DNA from: GCA-002840305 sp964609365
GTDB lineage: Bacteria > Patescibacteriota > Patescibacteriia > Patescibacteriales > UBA12465
Assembly (NCBI GenBank): GCA_964609365.1
Contig: CAZSRC010000007.1
Coordinates: 1 to 30,093, forward strand
DNA: 30,093 nt
Direction of reading: 5' to 3'
This document shows positions 16,762-23,244 of this stretch, piece by piece. Numbering within the stretch: position 1 is the stretch's first letter; each line of letters opens with the position of its first letter. The notes below the pieces were generated by a model. It saw only the letters and a program-made list of their open reading frames with translations, was not told the origin of the DNA and made no database searches. A program made the translations under genes and the position numbers.

Positions 16762-17655
16762 TTAAATTTTTTCTACTGCTCTTAACTTAGCACTTCTTGC
16801 TCTGGCATTTTCTTTTAATTCTTGATCTCCTGCTATTAATGGTTTTTTTGTTAATATTTTGAAAACCGCTTCTTCACCCTTTGATAGATCTCTGAAAAAA
16901 TTTTTTACAATTCTATCTTCAAGACTATGGAATGATACTATTACTAATCGTCCACCCTTTTTTAATAAATCAACTGAAGAAGATAAAAATATTTTTAAAC
17001 TTTCTAATTCTTGGTTTGTTTCTATCCTTAATGCTTGAAAAGTTTTAGTAGCGGGATGTATTCTTTTAGACCAAAATTTTCTTGGTATACTAGAGGAAAC
17101 AATATTAGCTAATTCCCCAGTTTTTTCTATTTTTTTATTTTTTCTATAATTAACTATATTTTGAGCTATCCTTTTAGCCCAAGACTCCTCTCCATATTCT
17201 TTAATTATTTTTTCTAATTCATCTTGTCTATAATTATTGACTATCCAGTAGGTACTATTTTCAGATTTAGGACCAAAGGCCATGTTTAAATCAGTATCCG
17301 ATAAAAATGAAAATCCCCTACTATTATCACTTAATTGAGCTGATGAAAGACCTAGGTCGAGAACCATTGCATCAAATTTTTTATTTATCTTATTCTCAAG
17401 AACAATATTTTTAATATTGGAAAAATTTTCATTAAATAATAAAGTATTCTTATTTTTTAATTTTGAAAAATTACTAATTGCTAATGGATCTAAGTCCGTA
17501 GAAATAAGTAAAGCATTTTCACCTATAGCCTCGCTTATCTTTTTAGAGTAAGAGGCCCCACCAAGAGTTCCATCAAAACAAAATGATCCTTTTTTTAAAT
17601 TTAAATATTTAAGCACCTCCTCGATCATAACTGGAATGTGAAAATATTTTTCCAT
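16762..17655 (-). CDS. rsmH: 16S rRNA (cytosine1402-N4)-methyltransferase
   Basis: RsmH (MraW) methylates N4 of C1402 in 16S rRNA using S-adenosylmethionine, fine-tuning the P site. The 297-residue protein carries the SAM-binding DGTLGGASYS (about 28-37), DLGLSSAQLSDNSRGFSF, HPATKTFQALRIETNQEL, and VSFHSLEDRIVKNFF motifs, all diagnostic. It is the second gene of the dcw cluster, starting 12 bases after mraZ. Confidence 0.97.
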   Translation of the reverse strand: MEKYFHIPVMIEEVLKYLNLKKGSFCFDGTLGGASYSKKISEAIGENALLISTDLDPLAISNFSKLKNKNTLLFNENFSNIKNIVLENKINKKFDAMVLDLGLSSAQLSDNSRGFSFLSDTDLNMAFGPKSENSTYWIVNNYRQDELEKIIKEYGEESWAKRIAQNIVNYRKNKKIEKTGELANIVSSSIPRKFWSKRIHPATKTFQALRIETNQELESLKIFLSSSVDLLKKGGRLVIVSFHSLEDRIVKNFFRDLSKGEEAVFKILTKKPLIAGDQELKENARARSAKLRAVEKI

Positions 17656-17667
17656 ATTATTAAAAAA

Positions 17668-18099
17668 CTAAATTCCTAAATCACCTAACTCCTCGGCTAT
17701 AGCATTACTATTTTTCTCTGACTCTTTTTTATATTTATCCCAATTATTTTTATCCCAAATTTCCAAATGATTATATAGCCCGGCAATAATGACACTTTTA
17801 TTTAAAGAGGAAAATTCTCTTAAATATTCTGGTAAAGTAACTCTTCCCTGATTATCAAATTCCAAATCCATAGCGCCAGCTAAAAAATGTCTAGCGAAGG
17901 CTCTGGCCTTAGACTGACTTATTGGCAAAGAAGATAATTTTTGAGCTATCTTCTCCCATTGATCCTTTGTATATAAAAATAAACAATTATCCAATCCCTT
18001 GGTTACTACTCCACCTTTTTTTAATAAAGATCGAAATTTAGCTGGAATAGCTAATCTCCCTTTATCATCTAAATTATGGTTGTATTCTCCAATAAACAT
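17668..18099 (-). CDS. mraZ: Transcriptional regulator MraZ
   Basis: MraZ is a DNA-binding protein that forms a ring of subunits and represses its own dcw operon by binding short tandem repeats near the promoter. The 143-residue protein has two AbrB-like half domains. They contain DDKGRLAIPAKFR (from residue 11) and DNQGRVTLPEYLR (from residue 82), the paired DxxxR signatures of the family. The promoter and three matching 10-bp repeats lie just upstream, which strongly suggests autoregulation of the transcript running through murF and prfB. Confidence 0.97.
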   Translation of the reverse strand: MFIGEYNHNLDDKGRLAIPAKFRSLLKKGGVVTKGLDNCLFLYTKDQWEKIAQKLSSLPISQSKARAFARHFLAGAMDLEFDNQGRVTLPEYLREFSSLNKSVIIAGLYNHLEIWDKNNWDKYKKESEKNSNAIAEELGDLGI

Positions 18100-18138
18100 A
18101 TTTGTTTTAAAAAAAATAAATTTTAATTTCAGTATAAC

Positions 18139-18163
18139 TCACCTAAGTTCCCCACTATTCACC
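18139..18163 (-). promoter_or_regulatory. MraZ operator: three repeats with 10-bp period
   Basis: Read on the minus strand, GGTGA, GGGGA and GGTGA occur with exactly 10 bases between their starts (plus-strand TCACC at 18139, TCCCC at 18149, TCACC at 18159). They lie between the promoter and the mraZ start. MraZ operators in E. coli are three TGGG repeats spaced 10 bp apart, so the arrangement fits. Confidence 0.8.
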
Positions 18164-18174
18164 TAACAACTATA

Positions 18175-18203
18175 ATTATACACCACTTTTCCCCTAAGGT
18201 CAA
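18175..18203 (-). promoter_or_regulatory. dcw cluster promoter
   Basis: Minus-strand TTGACC (18198-18203) and TATAAT (18175-18180) are exactly 17 bases apart, with the MraZ repeats just downstream of the expected start site (about 18168). Confidence 0.85.
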
Positions 18204-18256
18204 TATATTTTATTGAACAAAAAGAGCAATAAAAACAGTCATAAAATAACAAATAA

Positions 18257-18295
18257 AAAAGCGAGCAATAGTTATTCACATAAGCGCTCGCTTTT
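18257..18295 (-). terminator. Terminator of the sod transcript
   Basis: AAAAGCGAGC (18257-18266) pairs with GCTCGCTTTT (18286-18295) across a 19-base loop. The stem is GC-rich for this region and is followed on the minus strand by T residues. It lies about 55 bases past the sod stop and upstream of the dcw promoter. Confidence 0.8.
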
Positions 18296-18349
18296 ATCAA
18301 AAAATCTATTTAATTTTATTAACAATTAATAAACAGGAAATCCACAACC

Positions 18350-18952
18350 CTAGGAAATGACCCTTTTTAAATTATCTTCTAAAAAATTCCAATTCATTAA
18401 ATTATTTAGTAAGACATCCAAATACTCTCCTCTTCTGTTTCTATAATCAATATAATAAGCATGCTCCCAAACATCAATACAAATTAGTGGAATTTGATTT
18501 TCACTTATTGGATTGTGGGCATTTGAGCTTGCCTTTATTTTTATTTTAAAATTTTCATCTAGAACTAGCCAAACCCAACCACTACCAAATTTGGCAAGAG
18601 CAACTCTTTTAAATTCTTCAATAAATTTTTCCCAAGAAGAAAATCTTTCATTAATTTTTTCTTTTAAAAAATCGGATGGCTCTATCTTTTGTGGACTCAA
18701 GCTCTTCCAGTAAAAATCATGATTAAAAACCTGAGAAGCATTATTAAAAACTAATTTTAAATTATCTTGATCAAATGATTTTTTAATAATAGATAATAAA
18801 TCTTCATTTTCTAAATCAGTACCACTTATTAATTTTAATAAATTATCAAAATAAGTTCGATGATGTTTTTCATAGTGAAAATCTAAAGTTTCAGATGATA
18901 TATAATTAGCAAAAGCATCCTTAGAATAAGGGAGTTCAAAAAATTTTAACAT
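18350..18952 (-). CDS. Fe/Mn superoxide dismutase
   Basis: This enzyme converts superoxide to oxygen and hydrogen peroxide. The 200-residue protein begins MLKFFELPYSKDAF without a signal peptide, so it is cytoplasmic. All four metal ligands are visible: His26 (FHYEKHH), His78 (FNHDFYW), and Asp160 and His164 (DVWEHAYYIDYRNRR). The KFGSGWVWLV segment is typical. FNHDFYW together with the short length suggest the iron or cambialistic branch, but metal choice cannot be fixed from sequence alone. It lies 26 bases after an anchored extracellular protein and ends in a clear terminator. An oxygen-defence gene is notable in a probable fermenter. Confidence 0.96.
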   Translation of the reverse strand: MLKFFELPYSKDAFANYISSETLDFHYEKHHRTYFDNLLKLISGTDLENEDLLSIIKKSFDQDNLKLVFNNASQVFNHDFYWKSLSPQKIEPSDFLKEKINERFSSWEKFIEEFKRVALAKFGSGWVWLVLDENFKIKIKASSNAHNPISENQIPLICIDVWEHAYYIDYRNRRGEYLDVLLNNLMNWNFLEDNLKRVIS

Positions 18953-18978
18953 ATTATTATGGTTATTTTATAAAAAAT

Positions 18979-19878
18979 TTATTTATATTTAATATAATTA
19001 TTTTCCTGTAAGATATTTAGATCTGGTATTATTTCTATTTTATCAGAAGAAGAGACAGAGTTAGACCAGGACAAATTTACTTTCTTGGATTCTAATGACA
19101 TAAACTCTGAAATAGTATATTTATTTATGGCAACAATATTAGATCTATTAAAAATTATAATAGATAAAGGTAATGACCAATAATTATAGGGGCTATTATT
19201 TTTAATAGAAAAAGAGAGATTATTACTACTTTTAAGACTAGAGTCAGGAGCTGGAATAGAACTAAACTCTATATCATTAATTAAAAAATTAACTCTTTCT
19301 GAATAATAATTGGGCCAATTTTGATATTTTCTAATATCTACTCTTTCCCAACTAATATTTTTTATAATAAACTTTAAATTATTTGGACGACTATCTAATT
19401 TTACAGAAAGGATTAATAAATATTTATCTTCATCTGGAAAAAGTATTGAACCAGAACAAGCTAGTTCCTGCCCATTATCAACAAAGCAATAAGTAATATT
19501 TGCAAAAAAATTATTATTAGGATTTTTTACTTTAGCGACAAAATCATATTTATCATTATGAAAAAAACTCTGAACAATGCTTTCTTGGATAGGATTAGCC
19601 AAGCGACTAGCCCCTGGAGAAACCTCCGTAGAAGAAAGCTCTTGCAAAGATCGGCGCTCTTCATCGCTATATCTTATGTAATCATAAAGATTATAAAAAA
19701 AATAAGAATAAAGAAAGACGGAAATTGCAGCAAGAAAGAAAATAAAAGAAACAAAAAAAATTTTTCTATTTTTTAAAAACCATAGAGAAAAATTGAACTT
19801 ATCTCCCGGGTATTTTTTTTTATCTTTTTGACCGCTAAGATTTATACCTAGGTCATTTTTATTAGATTCATTGTTCAT
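18979..19878 (-). CDS. Membrane-anchored extracellular protein, unknown function
   Basis: I do not recognise a named family. The 299-residue protein has a charged cytoplasmic tail (1-37), one transmembrane helix (about 38-60), and a long extracellular part. That part seems to contain two beta-sandwich units with alternating hydrophobic patterns, about 105-180 and 190-290. Each has an N-type core (KVKNPNNN..., SIKNNSPYNY...) that resembles FxLYD-like domains seen in Patescibacteria surface proteins. The resemblance is weak and is inference. It sits directly upstream of sod and shares its transcript, and it is divergent from the aldolase gene. It contains two Cys (about 141 and 151) that could form a disulfide. 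Confidence 0.75.
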   Translation of the reverse strand: MNNESNKNDLGINLSGQKDKKKYPGDKFNFSLWFLKNRKIFFVSFIFFLAAISVFLYSYFFYNLYDYIRYSDEERRSLQELSSTEVSPGASRLANPIQESIVQSFFHNDKYDFVAKVKNPNNNFFANITYCFVDNGQELACSGSILFPDEDKYLLILSVKLDSRPNNLKFIIKNISWERVDIRKYQNWPNYYSERVNFLINDIEFSSIPAPDSSLKSSNNLSFSIKNNSPYNYWSLPLSIIIFNRSNIVAINKYTISEFMSLESKKVNLSWSNSVSSSDKIEIIPDLNILQENNYIKYK

Positions 19879-19899
19879 ATTAATTAAAAATGTTATAAT
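19871..19899 (+). promoter_or_regulatory. Aldolase promoter (extended -10)
   Basis: TGTTATAAT at 19891-19899 is an extended -10 with a weak TTGTTC -35 17 bases upstream (19871-19876). It is inferred to drive the aldolase. The -35 overlaps the start of the divergent gene. Confidence 0.55.
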
Positions 19900-19914
19900 T
19901 TAGGAAGTGTTAAT

Positions 19915-19943
19915 ATTATAACATAATTTTAATAATTTTAAAA
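19915..19943 (-). promoter_or_regulatory. Promoter of the anchored protein-sod operon
   Basis: Minus-strand TGTTATAAT (19915-19923) mirrors the plus-strand copy at 19891. A weak TTTTAA -35 candidate lies 17 bases upstream (19938-19943). The two promoters face each other with overlapping start regions near 19905. Confidence 0.5.
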
Positions 19944-19946
19944 AAT

Positions 19947-20795
19947 ATGAAAATCAATACTCCATTGTCAGTTCCAAAAAAATATAAAAAAATTTATCAG
20001 AAAAATTTTAAAGAAGCTACTTTTAATACTGGTAAATTATTTTTATTTGCAGGAGATCAAAAAATAGAACACCTAAGCGACGACTTTTCTAAAAAATATA
20101 ATAATGAACAAGTTGAGCATCTTTTTGAAATTGCCGAAAATTCTAAAATTGGAGTTTTTGCGGCTCATCTTGGATTAATTTCTAGATATGGAGAAAAATA
20201 CAAAAAAATACCCTACTTAGTAAAATTAAATGGAAAAAGTAATTTAGTAAAAAGTCAGGATCCATTAAGTCAAGCTTTATGGAGCGTTGATGATGTTTCT
20301 GATTTTAAAAAACAGAGTAAGCTAAAAATAATTGGAGTTGGTTATACAATCTATCTGGGTAGTGAATATGAAAATCAAATGCTAAAAGAAGCTGCTCAAA
20401 CAATTAAACAAGCTCATCAAAATGGCATGCTAGCAGTTTTATGGATATATCCAAGAGGTAAAAATGTTAAGGAAGAAAAATCAATAGAAATACTTTCCGG
20501 AGCAGCTGGTCTTGGTTTATGCCTTGGTGCTGATTTTATAAAACTAAACTACCCTTTTGGAGTTAAAGAGTCTGATGCTAAAAAATTTCAAGAAGTTGTA
20601 ATAGCTGCTGGAAATAGTGGAATTATTTGTTCTGGTGGAGAAAAAATTAATTCAGAAGATTTTTTAAAAATGATAAAAAATCAAATTAAAATATCCGGGG
20701 CTCGTGGCTGTGCTATAGGAAGAAATCTCCATCAAAATAAAAAAAGTGAGGCTATAAAGTTGGCCAACAAAATACAAAAAATAGTTATTGAGTAA
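19947..20795 (+). CDS. Class I fructose-bisphosphate aldolase, archaeal (FbaB/DhnA) type
   Basis: This is a DeoC/LacD/FbaB-fold Schiff-base aldolase that likely cleaves fructose 1,6-bisphosphate in glycolysis. The 282-residue protein carries AGDQ (Asp37), WIYPRG (Tyr168) and DFIKLNYP (Lys199, the Schiff-base lysine). The 31-residue Tyr-to-Lys spacing equals that of the Thermoproteus tenax enzyme (Tyr146, Lys177). SGGEK (about 229-233) and GCAIGRN (about 254-260) match the phosphate-binding loops of the family. Sugar phosphate specificity is inferred; related enzymes include LsrF and 2-amino-3,7-dideoxy-heptulosonate synthase. It is a single plus-strand gene. No clear terminator is visible before the next promoter. 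Confidence 0.85.
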   Translation: MKINTPLSVPKKYKKIYQKNFKEATFNTGKLFLFAGDQKIEHLSDDFSKKYNNEQVEHLFEIAENSKIGVFAAHLGLISRYGEKYKKIPYLVKLNGKSNLVKSQDPLSQALWSVDDVSDFKKQSKLKIIGVGYTIYLGSEYENQMLKEAAQTIKQAHQNGMLAVLWIYPRGKNVKEEKSIEILSGAAGLGLCLGADFIKLNYPFGVKESDAKKFQEVVIAAGNSGIICSGGEKINSEDFLKMIKNQIKISGARGCAIGRNLHQNKKSEAIKLANKIQKIVIE

Positions 20796-20873
20796 AATAA
20801 GTATAATAAATTAGAATAAGAAAATACAAACATCAAATATTGGCTGTTTTATATATGTATTCTTGGTAAAACA

Positions 20874-20902
20874 TTGACAAAAATATAAAAATATGTTATA
20901 AT
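20874..20902 (+). promoter_or_regulatory. Consensus sigma-70 promoter of the 78-residue gene
   Basis: TTGACA (20874-20879) and TATAAT (20897-20902) are separated by 17 bases, a full consensus match, and TG also precedes the -10. Start is expected near 20909. It is the best promoter in the window. Confidence 0.9.
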
Positions 20903-20934
20903 TATAATTATAGTTTATTTAACAATATAAAAAA

Positions 20935-20942
20935 AGGAGGGG
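20935..20942 (+). promoter_or_regulatory. Strong Shine-Dalgarno (AGGAGGGG)
   Basis: AGGAGG is followed by GG and ends 3 bases before the ATG at 20946. It is the only convincing Shine-Dalgarno sequence in the window; all other starts are preceded by A/T-only stretches. It fixes this start codon. Confidence 0.9.
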
Positions 20943-20945
20943 CAA

Positions 20946-21182
20946 ATGCAAAAAGCAATTGTAAAAAGTAAGTGGAGAAATGCCGAGAATTTAGATTTAT
21001 TGGCGGAATTACACTTTCCAGCCGAAAAAAAATATTTTAACTACTACAAAGAATATGATCCAGAAATGAGGATCGTATGTAGACAAGTTAAAAATCCTCT
21101 TCCAATGAGAATAGCGATAAAGGATCTAACCTTTGTTGCAAAGTCCATGGGACTATCCATTGGAAAGAGGGATGATATCTAA
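20946..21182 (+). CDS. Uncharacterised 78-residue protein in its own transcription unit
   Basis: I do not recognise the family. The protein starts MQKAIVKSKWRNAENLDLLA and is soluble-looking, with mixed charge, several aromatics near 30-37 (KYFNYYKEY), one Cys and no transmembrane segment or signal. The C-terminal third (IKDLTFVAKSMGL) looks like a helix. The expression signals are exceptional: a consensus promoter, a 37-base leader, the only strong Shine-Dalgarno, and a perfect terminator that starts at the stop codon. This suggests high expression and a real gene. Roles such as a small nucleic-acid-binding or ribosome-associated protein are guesses. Confidence 0.85.
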   Translation: MQKAIVKSKWRNAENLDLLAELHFPAEKKYFNYYKEYDPEMRIVCRQVKNPLPMRIAIKDLTFVAKSMGLSIGKRDDI

Positions 21183-21207
21183 AAAAAGAGCTAAAAAGCT
21201 CTTTTTT
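21182..21207. terminator. Perfect 11-bp terminator
   Basis: AAAAAAGAGCT (21182-21192) and AGCTCTTTTTT (21197-21207) pair perfectly around an AAAA loop. The A and T runs at both ends let it work for the plus-strand small gene and for thrS, which ends at 21228 on the minus strand. Confidence 0.92.
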
Positions 21208-21227
21208 CTTTTATATAGATTTAATTA

Positions 21228-22979
21228 CTACTGCTTATTTTCTATCTCTTCTATTATTTTTTTAATAAAATCATCTTTGTTTACTGTATCAATTTTTTGT
21301 TCACCTCTTTTTCTAATAGCAAACTCTTTACCCTCTAATTCCTTGTCACCGATAACTATTATATAAGGAATTTTTTCAGAAATAGCTTTTCTAATTTTAT
21401 TTGCCACTGTTTCATTGTCAATATCAATCTCAACCCTTAAATCCATATTTAAAAAGTCTTGCCTTAATTTAGAGCAGTAATCATTATGTTTTTCACCAAC
21501 TGAAACAATTTTTAATTGAACCGGGGAAATCCAAAGAGGAAAAGCGCCACCATAATGCTCAATTAATACAGCAAAAAATCGCTCCAAAGAACCTAATAAT
21601 GCTCTATGAATCATTATTGGCTCCTCTTCTTTTTCTGATCCCTGATAAGTCATTTTAAATTTCTTAGGGTTTTGAAAGTCTAGTTGAATAGTGGTTAATT
21701 GCCACTCCCTACCAATAGAATCCTTGGCTTTAATATCTAAAGATGGTCCATAAAATTTAGCCCCACCCTCCTCGATCTCATAAGGCATATTAAAATCACT
21801 GACAACCTCCTTAATTGTTTTTTCGGCCAAATTCCAAACCTCTGGATCGCCCATATAATTTTGGATATTTTTAGGATCACGTATCGCTATATATCCTTTT
21901 AAATCTGTAAAACCGAAAACTTTAAACATATCAAAGCTAAATTGTAAAACCTCTTTATACTCAGCGGCAAACTGATCTTTTCTGCAAATAATATGAGCAT
22001 CATCTTGAGTAAAACCACGAACTCTCAACATTCCATTTAACTCACCACTTTTTTCATATCTATAAACAGCTCCTAGTTCATTCCAGCGAAAAGGAAAATC
22101 TCTCCAGGACCTAGGTTTTGAATTATATATTTCTACATGAAATGGACAATTCATTGGCTTGGCATAATATTCCTCACCATCAACATTCATTGGTGCATAC
22201 ATAGATTCTTTAAAGAAGCCTAAATGACCACTAGTCTCCCATAATAAAGCTTTACCAATATGAGGAGTATAAACAGTATCATATCCTCTTTGACGATGAA
22301 ATTTGCGCCAAAAAGACTCAACAGCCTCCCTAACCTTTGATAATTTAGGATGCCATAATATTAAACCTGAGCCAACCTTTTCACTAACAGAAAAAAAATC
22401 TAAATCTTTGCCTAGTTTTCGATGGTCCCTCTTCTCTACCTCTTTTAATAAATTTAAATAATCATTTAATTCTTCTGGACTAGAAAAGGCTAGTCCATAA
22501 ATACGTGTTAACATTTTATTTTTCTCATCACCTCGCCAATAAGCTCCAGCTAGTTTGTTTAACTTAAAAGAACCAATCTTAATTTTGGCGCTTGAATCAA
22601 TATGTGGACCACGACATAAATCAGAAAATTCTCCCAAGCTATAAAAACTAACCATATTCTCCCCCTCAGCCTTTAAAGAGTCTAAAATATCTAATTTATA
22701 AACATCGTTTGAATTTTTAGCCTCTGAGATAGCTTCGTCAATATTTTTTTCACTTCTTTCAAATTTTAAATTCTGTTTAATGATATGCTTCATCTTCTTT
22801 TCAATTTCAAGTAAATCATCTTCACTAATTTTAATCTCTCCAAAATCTATATCATAATAAAAACCATTATCAACATCTGGGCCAATGGCAAACTTAGCAT
22901 CAGGATAAGTTCTAAGAACTGCTAGTGCTAAAATATGAGCCATTGAATGTCTAATCATTTTTAAATCTTGTTTTTCCAT
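21228..22979 (-). CDS. thrS: Threonyl-tRNA synthetase without the TGS domain
   Basis: ThrRS charges tRNA-Thr. The start at 22979 (MEKQDLKMIRHSMAHI) is preferred. A longer in-frame reading to 23030 would begin inside the riboswitch terminator and add 17 unrelated residues. The 583-residue protein lacks the N-terminal TGS (N1) domain but keeps the editing domain, with HSMAH near its start and a Cys-Arg-Gly-Pro-His segment. The class II catalytic core includes the zinc-site Cys in MNCPFHVEIY and motif 2 (RVRGFTQDDAHI). The anticodon-binding domain completes the C-terminus (PVQLKIVSVGEKH onward). Its expression is predicted to be controlled by the T-box leader just upstream, so synthesis rises when tRNA-Thr is uncharged. 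Confidence 0.96.
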   Translation of the reverse strand: MEKQDLKMIRHSMAHILALAVLRTYPDAKFAIGPDVDNGFYYDIDFGEIKISEDDLLEIEKKMKHIIKQNLKFERSEKNIDEAISEAKNSNDVYKLDILDSLKAEGENMVSFYSLGEFSDLCRGPHIDSSAKIKIGSFKLNKLAGAYWRGDEKNKMLTRIYGLAFSSPEELNDYLNLLKEVEKRDHRKLGKDLDFFSVSEKVGSGLILWHPKLSKVREAVESFWRKFHRQRGYDTVYTPHIGKALLWETSGHLGFFKESMYAPMNVDGEEYYAKPMNCPFHVEIYNSKPRSWRDFPFRWNELGAVYRYEKSGELNGMLRVRGFTQDDAHIICRKDQFAAEYKEVLQFSFDMFKVFGFTDLKGYIAIRDPKNIQNYMGDPEVWNLAEKTIKEVVSDFNMPYEIEEGGAKFYGPSLDIKAKDSIGREWQLTTIQLDFQNPKKFKMTYQGSEKEEEPIMIHRALLGSLERFFAVLIEHYGGAFPLWISPVQLKIVSVGEKHNDYCSKLRQDFLNMDLRVEIDIDNETVANKIRKAISEKIPYIIVIGDKELEGKEFAIRKRGEQKIDTVNKDDFIKKIIEEIENKQ

Positions 22980-23018
22980 AAAATTATTTATTAAATTTAT
23001 TATTTTTAAATACTTAAA

Positions 23019-23064
23019 AACCCGTTCCAATAATTTAAAATTAATTAAATTACTAGAACGGGTT
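23019..23064 (-). terminator. Regulated T-box terminator
   Basis: A 20-bp stem (arms 23045-23064 and 23019-23038, two G-U pairs) has a 6-base loop. The base is AACCCGUUC/GAACGGGUU, followed by a U-run on the minus strand. The 5' arm overlaps the antiterminator (23052-23084), so the two structures are exclusive. Confidence 0.92.
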
Positions 23065-23084
23065 TTCCCGCGGTTCCATCTAGT
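23052..23084 (-). promoter_or_regulatory. T-box antiterminator
   Basis: ACUAGA (23079-23084) pairs with UCUAGU (23052-23057). The UGGAACC bulge lies between that helix and CGGG-AAAA-CCCG. UGGA predicts pairing with an acceptor end of UCCA, meaning a tRNA-Thr with U at the discriminator position. Confidence 0.88.
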
Positions 23085-23199
23085 TTCCCTTTTAAGGGCA
23101 GCTTTATTTTACTGATAAAAGTTTAGTTTCCGAAGAAATAACCCCTACAGGGTAACTATGATTGGTAGTCATAGCAATCACTTTATTATCAATAAAGAA

Positions 23200-23228
23200 A
23201 TATTAACATTTTTAAAAAATAAAGTCAA
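23200..23228 (-). promoter_or_regulatory. Promoter of the T-box-thrS transcript
   Basis: Minus-strand TTGACT (23223-23228) and TAATAT (23200-23205) are 17 bases apart, 17 bases beyond the epimerase stop and just ahead of the riboswitch. Confidence 0.7.
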
Positions 23229-23244
23229 TTTTAGAAAATTTAAT

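Larger units (their letters stand above)
23019..23199 (-). ncRNA. T-box riboswitch controlling thrS
   Basis: The minus-strand leader contains the T-box UGGAACCGCG (23069-23078), a full match to UGGNACCGCG. An antiterminator helix (ACUAGA with UCUAGU, and CGGG-AAAA-CCCG) encloses it, and a mutually exclusive terminator overlaps it. The 5' part (about 23102-23197) folds as a stem I-like region closed by CUUUAUU/AAUAAAG, and it contains three small hairpins. One is CUAUGA-CUACCAA-UCAUAG (23156-23174), whose loop carries the Thr codon ACC (23164-23166). A short CCCU/AGGG stem (23087-23098) may be stem III. Uncharged tRNA-Thr should stabilise the antiterminator. The canonical stem I motifs are not evident. 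Confidence 0.92.

Noticed and set aside
19558..19776. Plus-strand frame of 72 codons
   Set aside because: It lies antisense to the anchored extracellular protein, with no ribosome-binding site and no recognisable protein features.
22980..23030. N-terminal extension of thrS
   Set aside because: It starts within the riboswitch terminator and encodes residues unlike ThrRS; the ATG at 22979 fits.
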